15,979 nt of DNA from HGM04593 sp964423665 (GTDB taxonomy: Bacteria > Bacteroidota > Bacteroidia > Bacteroidales > Bacteroidaceae): contig CAYRFX010000054.1 of assembly GCA_964423665.1 (NCBI GenBank), positions 1 through 15,979 on the forward strand, written 5' to 3'. How positions within the stretch are numbered: position 1 is the stretch's first letter; each line of letters begins with the position of its first letter. A program made the position numbers and the translations under genes. Of the stretch, positions 7,759-15,686 are shown in pieces. A model generated the notes under the pieces. The model was given only the letters and a program-made list of their open reading frames with translations. It did no database searches and had not been told where the DNA came from.

Positions 7759-8639
7759 TAATTATTTAATTTGTCAAACAAGGCAATAATCCTTTCGAGC
7801 TCTTGTTCGTTCTTGAATTTTATGCTTATCTTGCCGTTACCCTTTGCCGAACAGGTAAGTTGCACCGGTGTCTGGAAAAAATGTGTGAGCTGTTTCTTTA
7901 GCTGGTGAAATTCCGGGTGTGTCTGTTTGGTTGCAATCTTTTTGGTAGCGGGAACTTCGACACCCTCTTTTATTTTGCGTACAATCTCTTCTACCTCGCG
8001 CACCGAGTAGCTGTTGGCTTCAATATCGTGGAACAGCTTTATCTGCTCGGCAGGGCTGTCGAGCGAGAGTAGCGCGCGTGCGTGTCCCATGTCTATGCGT
8101 TTCTCTTTGAGAGCTACCTGAATGGTTGCGGGCAGGCGCAGCAGACGCAAGAAATTGGCAATAGTGGCACGCCCTTTGCCTACGCGTTTGCTCAGTTGCT
8201 CCTGCGACAGGTTATGCTGTTCTATGAGTTGCTGGTAGGCAAGCGCAATCTCCAACGCGTTCAAGTCCTCGCGTTGAATATTCTCAATGAGTGCCATCTC
8301 CATGGTGTCCTCGTCGTCGGCTTTCAAAATATATGCAGGGATAGTGCTCTTTCCCGCAAGCTGGGATGCGCGGAAACGGCGTTCACCGGCAATAATCTGA
8401 TATCTGTCCTTGCCAATCTTGCGTAGCGTGATGGGCTGTATTATTCCCAGTTCCTTTATAGAGTCTGCAAGTTCCTGCAAAGCCTCTTCGCTGAACTCGC
8501 GGCGTGGCTGGTTGGGGTTAGCCTCTATTTGGCTTATCTCAATCTCGCCTATCGACTGTGAACCGGCGGTTTGCACTGTGTCGGTTGAGATGAGAGCGTC
8601 AAGCCCTCTGCCTAATGTGAATTTTTTATTTGGTGCCAT
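7758..8639 (-). CDS. parB: Chromosome-partitioning protein ParB (Spo0J/Noc family)
   Basis: CTP-dependent DNA clamp that loads at parS and drives origin segregation with ParA. It has 293 residues. The N-terminus FTLGRGLDALIS is the ParA-interacting region. The CTPase/ParB N-domain spans about 30-125, with NPNQPRREF, GERRFRAS (85-92) and ENIQREDLN (119-127). The HTH DNA-binding domain is at about 144-168 (LSQEQLSKRVGKGRATIANF). The C-terminal dimerisation helix is ELERIIALFDKLNN. Length is normal. ATG 8639 lies 3 nt after the parA stop, so the pair is operonic. The TAG stop is formed by TA of the spacer plus the terminal G (minus strand) of the adjacent MITE-like element, so the natural C-terminus may originally have differed slightly. 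Confidence 0.95.
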   Translation of the reverse strand: MAPNKKFTLGRGLDALISTDTVQTAGSQSIGEIEISQIEANPNQPRREFSEEALQELADSIKELGIIQPITLRKIGKDRYQIIAGERRFRASQLAGKSTIPAYILKADDEDTMEMALIENIQREDLNALEIALAYQQLIEQHNLSQEQLSKRVGKGRATIANFLRLLRLPATIQVALKEKRIDMGHARALLSLDSPAEQIKLFHDIEANSYSVREVEEIVRKIKEGVEVPATKKIATKQTHPEFHQLKKQLTHFFQTPVQLTCSAKGNGKISIKFKNEQELERIIALFDKLNN

Positions 8640-8642
8640 TGA

Positions 8643-9410
8643 CTATTCGTTGTTTCTGTTAATTATTTCTTGTGCAAGCGCAAGGTAGTTCTTTGCTCCG
8701 GTGGAGTCGGCGTCGTACATAATCACGGGAATACCCATGCTGGGTGCCTCGCCCAGTCTTATGTTGCGCTGTATAACGGTGTTGAATACCAACTCGCGGA
8801 AATGTTTTTTTACCTCGTTGTAAACCTGATTGCTCAATCGCAGGCGCGAGTTGAACATTGTGAGCAGGAAACCCTCAATGTCGAGCGATGGGTTTAGATT
8901 GGATTTTATGATTTTAATGGTGTTCAGCAATTTGCTGATACCCTCGAGAGCGAAATATTCACACTGCACGGGTATAATTACCGAGTCGGCAGCAGTGAGT
9001 GAGTTCACGGTGATAAGTCCCAGCGATGGAGAGCAATCTATTAAAATATAATCATATTTGTCTTTTATAGGTGCCAGAGCATCGCGCATAATCTTTTCGC
9101 GATTGGGCATATCGAGCATCTCAATCTCAGCTCCCACAAGGTCTATGTGCGAGGGTATTATATCGAGCCCCTCCACGCAGGTGTTATGAATACCATCGGT
9201 TATTGCAGCCTTGTTGATGAGGCACTCATATATAGAACATTCAATTTCGCGTATATCTATGCCAAGCCCCGACGATGCGTTTGCCTGCGGGTCGGCATCA
9301 ATCACCAATACCTTTTTTTCGTATGTGGCAAGTGACGCGGCAAGGTTTATTGCGGTGGTTGTTTTTCCCACACCGCCTTTCTGGTTGGCAAGTGCTATGA
9401 TTTTTCCCAT
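8643..9410 (-). CDS. parA: Chromosome-partitioning ATPase ParA (Soj)
   Basis: Walker-type ATPase that binds nucleoid DNA in its ATP form and moves ParB-parS complexes. It has 255 residues from ATG 9410. The deviant Walker A motif KGGVGKTT is at 11-18 (signature Lys and catalytic Lys16). The A' motif DADPQAN is at 38-44 and Walker B ILIDCSPSLG has D125. There is no N-terminal HTH extension, which places it with chromosomal Soj-type proteins rather than type Ia plasmid ParA. It is the first gene of the minus-strand run toward rel and has a probable promoter box at 9507-9514, giving a leader of roughly 90 nt. Confidence 0.96.
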   Translation of the reverse strand: MGKIIALANQKGGVGKTTTAINLAASLATYEKKVLVIDADPQANASSGLGIDIREIECSIYECLINKAAITDGIHNTCVEGLDIIPSHIDLVGAEIEMLDMPNREKIMRDALAPIKDKYDYILIDCSPSLGLITVNSLTAADSVIIPVQCEYFALEGISKLLNTIKIIKSNLNPSLDIEGFLLTMFNSRLRLSNQVYNEVKKHFRELVFNTVIQRNIRLGEAPSMGIPVIMYDADSTGAKNYLALAQEIINRNNE

Positions 9411-9506
9411 GTTTTTTCGTATTTTCTCAGTTAATTTGTTGGTTTTCTTGCTGTCGGAATCTCTTTTTGTTCTCTCGACAACATATTTTTATCCCAATTT
9501 ACCCTG

Positions 9507-9514
9507 CGAAGATA
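9507..9514 (-). promoter_or_regulatory. Probable -7 element upstream of parA
   Basis: Minus-strand TATCTTCG differs from TAnnTTTG at one position and is followed by CAGGG. I see no convincing TTTG at the expected distance; the region 20 nt upstream reads CTGA. It would give a leader of roughly 90 nt before the parA ATG. The call rests on the single box. Confidence 0.4.
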
Positions 9515-9546
9515 CGAAAAAAATAGATTGCTTTTCAGTATTTGCC

Positions 9547-9560
9547 GTTTAGTTATAAAC
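9547..9560. repeat. Small inverted repeat upstream of the parA promoter
   Basis: GTTTA-GTTA-TAAAC is a perfect 5-bp inverted repeat with a 4-nt centre, about 35 nt upstream of the parA -7 box. It is short enough to be chance in AT-rich DNA. It does not resemble the canonical parS sequence. Confidence 0.25.
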
Positions 9561-9632
9561 AGGTAACGACAAAATTTATTAAAAAATGTTATTTAACGTG
9601 AGCCGTCTTGTGTAAAATAGAATAATATGCAG

Positions 9633-10211
9633 TTATTTAAGTTCTTCAATAAACCAATCGGCATTTTTGGCACCGCTGGCTTTTATTTTTCTTTTTAGTT
9701 TGGAACGCTTGCTGTAAATAGCATCTACAGGCCTGCCTATCAGATAGCTTATCGTGTTGTTGGACAGCCCGGCAAATGCGTATATGGCAAAAATAATCTC
9801 TTGTTCGTTAAGTGTGGGTATCTCCTCGCGCAACTTGCCCAGAATATTGTTCTTGTATAGGTTAATGGTATCCTCGAGTTGGGCAATCCCCTTGTCATCT
9901 TTGAAATTATTTATAATCCTGTTAATGCTTCTGCCCTCCTTGTTTCCATCTCTTTCGCCCGATTGATACAACTCGTTGCATAGCTTGTCGATAGTGTAAA
10001 AACGCTCCTTAAACAGCCTTCTCTTAATATCTTCAATCTCTTTTGTTGCATACTCCTTATTTTCCTGCAATTCCTCTTGTAGAGCCCTCAACTGCTCGTT
10101 GCTCTCTTTAATGTTGTTCTTTTCCTGTTCCTTGTTGTGCAAGAAAAAATAAACCACTATAGAAACAATGATGGCAGCAGCAAAGGCTGTTATATACACC
10201 CCTTTCTGCAT
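9633..10211 (-). CDS. Membrane-tethered helix-turn-helix protein (putative regulator)
   Basis: It has 192 residues. One transmembrane helix is at about 4-25 (VYITAFAAAIIVSIVVYFFL) with a positively charged, Glu-rich cytoplasmic side. A long coiled coil follows at about 27-70, then a mainly helical middle part. A C-terminal HTH sits at about 134-176: LNEQEIIFAIYAFAGLSNNT, then ISYLIGRPVDAIYSKRSKLK. That C-terminal layout (sensor helix, turn, basic RSKLKRKI tail) resembles the LuxR/sigma-like HTH found at the end of Bacteroidota membrane regulators that carry TPR sensor domains, but here no TPR or periplasmic sensor is present. The ATG lies 1 nt after the stop of the three-helix membrane gene (TGA-C-ATG), which indicates translational coupling. 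DNA binding is inferred from the fold pattern; it could instead be a structural coiled-coil protein. Confidence 0.75.
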   Translation of the reverse strand: MQKGVYITAFAAAIIVSIVVYFFLHNKEQEKNNIKESNEQLRALQEELQENKEYATKEIEDIKRRLFKERFYTIDKLCNELYQSGERDGNKEGRSINRIINNFKDDKGIAQLEDTINLYKNNILGKLREEIPTLNEQEIIFAIYAFAGLSNNTISYLIGRPVDAIYSKRSKLKRKIKASGAKNADWFIEELK

Positions 10212-10212
10212 G

Positions 10213-10581
10213 TCAAGTGCGATGTATTTTTATTATTCCCTTTTCGCAGTAATTTACAAGTTTAATTCTTTTCTCCTTTGAGACCTCTGTGGCATATTCC
10301 AACTGCAACTGCCAAGTGGGGTAGTCTTCGGTGGTGCATCTGTTTGCCATCAGCAACACATTGCCCGCTGTCGAGAGTATAAAAAAGGTGAGCATCGCAA
10401 TATCGGCAGCGTTGCAACACTTTCTGTATATAATGGATATAACATGCAGCGCAAGCAGCAGTATTGCAGGCAGTAAAATCAAATAAATATTTGTACCCCC
10501 CATGCTTGTGGCTATATAAAAACACCCGATAACAAAGAGCACCTCGAGTAGGCGTATGATTGTGGTAAACTTGTTCATCAT
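10213..10581 (-). CDS. Small membrane protein with three predicted helices, family unknown
   Basis: It has 122 residues from ATG 10581; a second ATG follows directly at 10578. Hydrophobic segments lie at about 8-26, 30-52 and 58-79. A polar 43-residue C-terminal tail follows (TTEDYPTWQLQLEYATEV, then Lys-rich). I do not recognise the family. The stop sits 1 nt before the start of the HTH protein gene. The two products are therefore likely made together and may interact in the membrane, with this one acting as signal input or as a brake. A 51-nt gap separates it from the MG2-type gene upstream, with no good TAnnTTTG box there, so read-through from the upstream gene is likely. Confidence 0.7.
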   Translation of the reverse strand: MMNKFTTIIRLLEVLFVIGCFYIATSMGGTNIYLILLPAILLLALHVISIIYRKCCNAADIAMLTFFILSTAGNVLLMANRCTTEDYPTWQLQLEYATEVSKEKRIKLVNYCEKGIIKIHRT

Positions 10582-10632
10582 TTATACTATTATTCTAAAG
10601 CACTTGCAATATAATATATCTCTCCCTCCCTC

Positions 10633-13600
10633 TTATTTCATATACACCACACCATTTTCATATCCTATGATATTTACTTTTATGGCTTCGCATTCGCTGC
10701 TGTTGTATAACACCACCTGCAACTTCCCATCCTCCACTTTCACTGCCGGGTTCCATAGCAGTGTGCGGCGATAGTCGGGTATCGTGGGTTTCTCTTTGCT
10801 GTAATCGGGAGAGTAGAATTGTTTGTTCTTTGTGTATCCTTGGAACGATGTGTAGCGACGCTTTCCCGCTTCGCCACTCAAATCAACTTTCATAAGTGTA
10901 TTTGTGCTGTCATTTTTTGCAGGGGTAAGATATGCGACATAATTGGGGTGTTCAATACGCTCTTTTAATTCGTATGTATGCATCTCCTGCCCCACATCAT
11001 TTCTGTTATGTTCCATTAAGTTGCCACTTTCTCTTTTTATCTCGTTTTTGGTGGGGTGAATCCTCTTCATCGTATAGAAACCATCATAGAAAAAGGAGTA
11101 GGGTACCTTGTTCCAAAAAGGACCAAGATGAATTATAGAAGGTGACAAGGCTGATGAATATACTAATTGCGGCTTTCCTGTGACAGAACTTGTTGTGCAT
11201 GTTAGTTCTCCACTTAAAATTCTCTCTTCTTTTTTACTCTTCCAGAAGCTTTCCCCTCCTGTGAAGCTGTTGCAATACTTCTCGTTACTGCTCAATACAA
11301 TCTCACTGAAATTGGTCATTTTTTCAATATCCACCCCATGCAGATATTCATTGTCTATCTCGGGTATCGTGTCCTTTTGATATTCTCCTTTTATAACAGC
11401 CGGCATCACCCAGTAGCACCAATGCAGGCTGTATCGTGCAAAGATGCTTGTTATCACATTAGACACAGTGAGAGAATTGGCATATTGTGGTAGCTTATCC
11501 CTGTAGGTATAATACGCTGTTTCATACTCCACGGGCAGGTTTTTGTAATATGTATCTTTTTTGTTATAGCGGAATACCTTTTCGGTGTTATCGCTGTAAT
11601 CTCTTTGAAAAAGGATATACATAAGAGTATCTGATATCGCGTCTTCTTTTGAGGTTTTTTCTTTTCTTGCAAAATCATAAACCCCATATTTGTATGTAAC
11701 ATCGAGTGCATACTCCCACTCGTCCATATAATTAAGACGCAGTTCGCTTATAGGAGCCCTTTTGAATCTGTCTTTGTTGCGCTTGCTTGTGATGTTCACC
11801 GTTGATAGTTCATACTCCAAGTTGTCCACCCTCCTCACCAAGCTATCCTCCTTTTCCTCATTCATGGTTATAATAGGAGAGCCGGTGTTGCGCTCCCAAT
11901 ACGATAGCAGGCGTGGGGCAGGGGAGAAGTAACGGTCAATGGAGAATGCCGCCTTTGAGCCCTTAGTTTCTATGATACGGGATTTAGGAGTCAGTGCCAC
12001 CACCTTTTTCCCATAAAAATCCTTGATGGCGAGATCGAAACAGCCATCATTGTCTGTTTCGAACCTGTACGCCCTCACTCTTCCATCGATGGGCACACTA
12101 AATGTCAGCGTATGCTTTTTACACGGCAAAATTGTTACCTTTCCCTTCTCCCCGAACTTGTTGCTTACCAATCTCTTATAGAATTGACCTCTAAGTCTCA
12201 GTCCCTTCTCCGGCTCCACAATCCTTGTGAGGTCAGTATTTGTCAGCCTGCTCCACTCATACGCCGTCCACCCGTTGGTGAGCATCACAAGGTCGAGCTG
12301 TGTGTCACGCTCCTTGTTTTCAGTGTCAAAATACTGTCCGGCATTGGGAATGTAACCTTTAACCTCGGACCCCAAGAGCAGGTAGCTATACATATTATAC
12401 TCCCATGATGTATGTATATGCCCGGCATAATCTGTTACCGAAACAGCAAAATCCGTTGCGGCTTCAATATCCTTGCCATCTTCACGCTCCATGGTTAATG
12501 TAATCTTTTCATAGGAATCGGGAGTAAAATCCTCTATAGACCTCCCATTTGCCGTGGCATTGAGTTTCACCATCTTATGGTCTCCTGTTTGCAGTTCATT
12601 GTGGCGAACAAAAAACATACGCTCGGCAAGAGGAATATCTCCGCAGAACACCACAACACGGCTCACCCCTTCGGGTATAGCACTCTTTGCAATAGAAAAG
12701 TGAGTTTCTTTATTTGTAATTCTCTTATAAAACCCCAAACTGCTACGGTGCATAATAACACACCCAAGCATAGAATCGTTGTGATAATTATGTTTTAAGG
12801 AAATTTGAATACTATCCTGTATCTCTCTCACTTCCACCACCACACCCTCTTTCTCAACAACCGGTAGTGAAAATTTATATTTTCTTTTATTCCCTTTCTT
12901 GTTTTTTGCAATAGTTGTGGCAGTGTATTCAGTTTCCCCTTGCGGCGTGAGCATGAACGAACCCTTTCCCAAATGCACCGGCGATGTTCTTATAACAGGA
13001 TTGCCGTTGGCAAGAATGGTAATCTCCGTCTCTCCCTCAATACCATCTACACCCTTTAGCTCAAAAGCCACGCGGCTCTCTAAGCCGTGCACCAGATGCC
13101 CGCCCTCGGGATAGAACTTCAAATCGCAATCGGGCTGCTCGCTGTTAATCCAGTCCTCTGTGGTTCTGAAACTGCGTTTCCTGTCGTATATGTTACGAAA
13201 AGCCCAATCACCATTCTCCACTTTATCATAAACGGGGAACACCCGGCTGAATACAGCATGGTCTCCCCAGTTCAGCATATACCTTGTATATGCCCTTATC
13301 TCATAAAACCCCGATAAGTAATCCGGGTCCATGAAAAACTCTCCATTGCAACTCCCATCACCCCCAATCTTGTACTTTTCCGTTTTCACAACATACCCCT
13401 CGGGTGCAATCAACTCAACATACAAAACCTTGCTCAACGTGGTGGGGCGGTCAACATCGTGGCTTGTTACAAACGCTTTGAACCAGATTGTTTCTCCCAA
13501 GAAATATGCGTCATTATCGAAATGCAGATAAATTCTTTCCTGCGGCATTATATACCCCACCTGCAGCGCACGCAATGCGGCGCTGTCAGTGGGTGTTTGG

Positions 13601-13665
13601 GAGAATGCTTTGCAAATTATAAATATTCCCCAGATAAGACTAAGTAATATTTTTTGTAATTTCAT
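10633..13665 (-). CDS. Large exported MG2-type (alpha-2-macroglobulin-like) protein, Bacteroidota-specific family
   Basis: It has 1010 residues from ATG 13665. A signal peptide covers about 1-23 (ending CKAFSQ). An MG2-like beta domain is at about 35-145, starting PQERIYLHFDNDAYFLGETI. A second beta domain carries the family hallmark FYPEGGHLVHGLESRVAFEL (about 184-203). Another hallmark is LDLVMLTNGWTAYEW (about 457-471). The C-terminal beta domain is at about 966-1010 (RRTLLWNPAVKVEDGKLQVV). These motifs are typical of Bacteroidota proteins annotated as MG2 or carboxypeptidase-regulatory-like domain proteins, some with a TonB-plug-like part. No thioester CXEQ motif or outer-membrane barrel is visible. 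A TTG at 13683 overlaps the LRR gene; the ATG 7 nt after that gene's stop gives a proper signal peptide. Function is unknown; probably periplasmic or outer-membrane associated. Confidence 0.8.
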   Translation of the reverse strand: MKLQKILLSLIWGIFIICKAFSQTPTDSAALRALQVGYIMPQERIYLHFDNDAYFLGETIWFKAFVTSHDVDRPTTLSKVLYVELIAPEGYVVKTEKYKIGGDGSCNGEFFMDPDYLSGFYEIRAYTRYMLNWGDHAVFSRVFPVYDKVENGDWAFRNIYDRKRSFRTTEDWINSEQPDCDLKFYPEGGHLVHGLESRVAFELKGVDGIEGETEITILANGNPVIRTSPVHLGKGSFMLTPQGETEYTATTIAKNKKGNKRKYKFSLPVVEKEGVVVEVREIQDSIQISLKHNYHNDSMLGCVIMHRSSLGFYKRITNKETHFSIAKSAIPEGVSRVVVFCGDIPLAERMFFVRHNELQTGDHKMVKLNATANGRSIEDFTPDSYEKITLTMEREDGKDIEAATDFAVSVTDYAGHIHTSWEYNMYSYLLLGSEVKGYIPNAGQYFDTENKERDTQLDLVMLTNGWTAYEWSRLTNTDLTRIVEPEKGLRLRGQFYKRLVSNKFGEKGKVTILPCKKHTLTFSVPIDGRVRAYRFETDNDGCFDLAIKDFYGKKVVALTPKSRIIETKGSKAAFSIDRYFSPAPRLLSYWERNTGSPIITMNEEKEDSLVRRVDNLEYELSTVNITSKRNKDRFKRAPISELRLNYMDEWEYALDVTYKYGVYDFARKEKTSKEDAISDTLMYILFQRDYSDNTEKVFRYNKKDTYYKNLPVEYETAYYTYRDKLPQYANSLTVSNVITSIFARYSLHWCYWVMPAVIKGEYQKDTIPEIDNEYLHGVDIEKMTNFSEIVLSSNEKYCNSFTGGESFWKSKKEERILSGELTCTTSSVTGKPQLVYSSALSPSIIHLGPFWNKVPYSFFYDGFYTMKRIHPTKNEIKRESGNLMEHNRNDVGQEMHTYELKERIEHPNYVAYLTPAKNDSTNTLMKVDLSGEAGKRRYTSFQGYTKNKQFYSPDYSKEKPTIPDYRRTLLWNPAVKVEDGKLQVVLYNSSECEAIKVNIIGYENGVVYMK

Positions 13666-13672
13666 GCGTGAG

Positions 13673-15559
13673 TTATTCTTCAATCTTTTTTACCTCACCG
13701 GGAAATAAAGTGTTCCACGAAGAGTAGTCGCCACTCTTGTATAAGAGTTTTGCCGATGAGGGAACACGCCTGAAACTCTTTTTCTCAATCATGGGTGCAA
13801 CAGGGGCTGTGCATATTATAATTTCAAGAGAGGTGCAACCCTCAAAGGCTGCGGCATCTATTTTGCGCAAAGTAGAGGGCAAAACCACCTTTTTGAGATT
13901 TTTGCAATCGCTGAAAGCAAAGGAACGGATTCTCTCCACCCCCTTGGGGATTGTAATCTCTTCAAGCTCTTTGCAACTGCTAAAGGCATTATCAATATTT
14001 ACCACTCCGTCGGGGATAGTTGTTCTTTTACAAGCTGCTATAAGCGAATTTGTCGCAGTTTCAATTACAGCGTTACACCCTTTGCGGCTGTCATATATCG
14101 GGTTATTTTCATCTATAACAATATTCTCAAGGTCGTAGCAACCATTGAAAGCACCGCTGCTGATATTCTCAACCGATGCAGGAATATATACAGAGTTTAA
14201 CCCTTTTATAAGGCGAAAGGCTCCATTGTGCAAGTTCTTTACACCTGATGGAATTTTACTGTTTTTGCATGCAACATACAGTGTGTTTGTGGCTGTTTCA
14301 ATCACGGCGTTGCACTCCTCGCGGCTGTCATAAACGGGGTTCCCGGCAGCTACGGTGATACTTTCAATGGGAGGCGCATTAAAGAAACAACCAAAAATAG
14401 AACCTGTGAAACTCGCCGGGATATTTACCGAGGATATTTTTTCGGAACAATTCCACAATATGCAGAAGTTCATACATCTGGTACCCTCTTTAATATCAAG
14501 TGCAGTTTCGGCTTTTTTCTCACCTTTGTAACCTATGAGCCAATCTTTGAAATATATAAAACCATCGGGTTGGCTGTTGTACCAGCCGCTTCCATTAAAT
14601 GCCATACTCCCTAACTCAAATTCCTCAGCCGTCACTTCAATATCTGTTAGCAAGGCACAATCCATGAATGCACCATTATCTATTTTTGTAACCGATGCGG
14701 GGAGCGCAATCTCCTTCAAAGAGCTGCCACGGAATGCATGTGCTCCTATTCTTTCTATACCTGTGGGGACCACGCTGTTGTTGCATCCGGCAATAATAGT
14801 GCTTGATGCGCTCTTTACAATGGCATTGCACCTTTCACGGCTGTCATAAACCGGGTTACCATCTTCAACTACGATGCTCCCGAGGGAAGGGCAATTTGCA
14901 AAAGCATACTCCCCAATGTAATTAACGCTTTGTGGAATTTTAATCTCTTTTAGTTGCGAGCAGCCCTCAAACGCTCCTGTTCCTATCTTAACCACATCAT
15001 TGGGGATTATGGTATTTTTGCAACCGGCAACAATGCTGTTTGTTGCAGTCTCAATCAAGGCATTGCACCCTCCGCGGCTGTCATATACAGTGTTACCCGG
15101 TGCCACGACAATGCTTTCAAGCAACGGGCAATACTCAAAAATATTGCAGCTCCGTTTTTCTCTCCCGATATCGGTTATCGAGGCGGGAATATAAACGCTT
15201 TTTAGAGAGTCGCAATGATTGAATGCAACATTGCAAATCGCAGTTACACTATACTCCTTTCCCTCAAATACAACACTCTCGGGGATAACAATATCGCCCT
15301 TATATTGCAGATTAATATCGTATCTCATGCCATTTCCCGCTTTTTTGCAACCGTTTTTATATCTTATAACCTCGCACGCAGGGTTGCTCGCAGGGATAAC
15401 ACGATAGAAGATACCATCTACCTCAAATTCTTCTATATTTTCACTTGTTGCAATAGTATTTTCACCCTTAGGTTGATTTACTCTGTTGCAATCATAGGCT
15501 GCTGTCGCCTTTCCCATTACGCAACAAAACAGAATTGTCGCAATTAAAATCTTTTTCAT
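13673..15559 (-). CDS. Secreted BspA-like leucine-rich-repeat (LRR_5) protein
   Basis: It has 628 residues. A signal peptide is at about 1-20 (MKKILIATILFCCVMGKATA). The rest is mostly BspA/TpLRR-type repeats of the form AFxxCxxLxxIxIPxSVxxIG (e.g. 196-215, 219-226, 275-300, 468-480, 546-580). These are interleaved with four copies of a non-LRR module, NPxYDSRxxCNAxIETATN. The protein closes with a typical BspA tail (CTAPVAP, then LLYKSGDYSSWNTLFP). Such proteins bind host matrix, other bacteria or surface ligands. No type IX sorting domain, LPXTG or lipobox is visible, so its final location (periplasm, surface or free) is open. It is first in the minus-strand cluster, 7 nt upstream of the MG2-type gene, with a probable promoter at 15656-15686. 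Confidence 0.88.
   Translation of the reverse strand: MKKILIATILFCCVMGKATAAYDCNRVNQPKGENTIATSENIEEFEVDGIFYRVIPASNPACEVIRYKNGCKKAGNGMRYDINLQYKGDIVIPESVVFEGKEYSVTAICNVAFNHCDSLKSVYIPASITDIGREKRSCNIFEYCPLLESIVVAPGNTVYDSRGGCNALIETATNSIVAGCKNTIIPNDVVKIGTGAFEGCSQLKEIKIPQSVNYIGEYAFANCPSLGSIVVEDGNPVYDSRERCNAIVKSASSTIIAGCNNSVVPTGIERIGAHAFRGSSLKEIALPASVTKIDNGAFMDCALLTDIEVTAEEFELGSMAFNGSGWYNSQPDGFIYFKDWLIGYKGEKKAETALDIKEGTRCMNFCILWNCSEKISSVNIPASFTGSIFGCFFNAPPIESITVAAGNPVYDSREECNAVIETATNTLYVACKNSKIPSGVKNLHNGAFRLIKGLNSVYIPASVENISSGAFNGCYDLENIVIDENNPIYDSRKGCNAVIETATNSLIAACKRTTIPDGVVNIDNAFSSCKELEEITIPKGVERIRSFAFSDCKNLKKVVLPSTLRKIDAAAFEGCTSLEIIICTAPVAPMIEKKSFRRVPSSAKLLYKSGDYSSWNTLFPGEVKKIEE
14024..15094 (-). 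repeat. Four copies of a 27-residue YDSR module within the LRR gene
   Basis: Copies lie at 15014-15094, 14777-14857, 14261-14341 and 14024-14104, corresponding to residues 156-182, 235-261, 407-433 and 486-512. All share YDSR followed by CNA three residues later, then I(E/K)(T/S)A(T/S)(N/S). Copies 1-2 and 3-4 are both exactly 79 residues apart, so the pattern is two pairs separated by a divergent stretch. The DNA is also alike, e.g. CGGCTGTCATA on the + strand in each copy. Confidence 0.85.
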
Positions 15560-15655
15560 ACAATAATTATTTAAGGGGTATTAATTATAAATTCTGTGTA
15601 TTAAGTATGTTACAGCTCAAGCAGTGGTACTTGGGGCTTTCATTGAGGTTTACCA

Positions 15656-15686
15656 CAAATGTATGATAATGTATTGTAATTTCTAA
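15656..15686 (-). promoter_or_regulatory. Probable promoter for the LRR/MG2 cluster
   Basis: Minus-strand TACATTTG (15656-15663) is an exact TAnnTTTG match. Upstream, TTAG (15683-15686) is 19 nt away and matches TTTG at three of four positions. Transcription would begin near 15650, giving a leader of about 90 nt. The -33 element lies inside the inverted repeat at 15679-15698. Confidence 0.5.

Noticed and set aside
9411..9632. Possible parS centromere site next to parA
   Set aside because: No sequence close to TGTTNCACGTGAAACA is present here or elsewhere in the window; the AACGTGA at about 9595 is not palindromic.
10582..10632. Separate promoter for the small membrane protein and HTH genes
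   Set aside because: The 51-nt gap is AT-rich but has no TAnnTTTG box with a spaced TTTG on the minus strand.
13666..13683. Longer MG2-type protein starting at TTG 13683, overlapping the LRR gene
   Set aside because: ATG 13665 gives a standard signal peptide immediately and sits 7 nt past the LRR stop; the six extra residues place a polar stretch before it.
14024..15094. Regularly spaced repeats as a possible CRISPR array
   Set aside because: The repeats are in frame inside a coding gene, encode the same peptide module, and are 237 or 516 bp apart, unlike CRISPR spacing.
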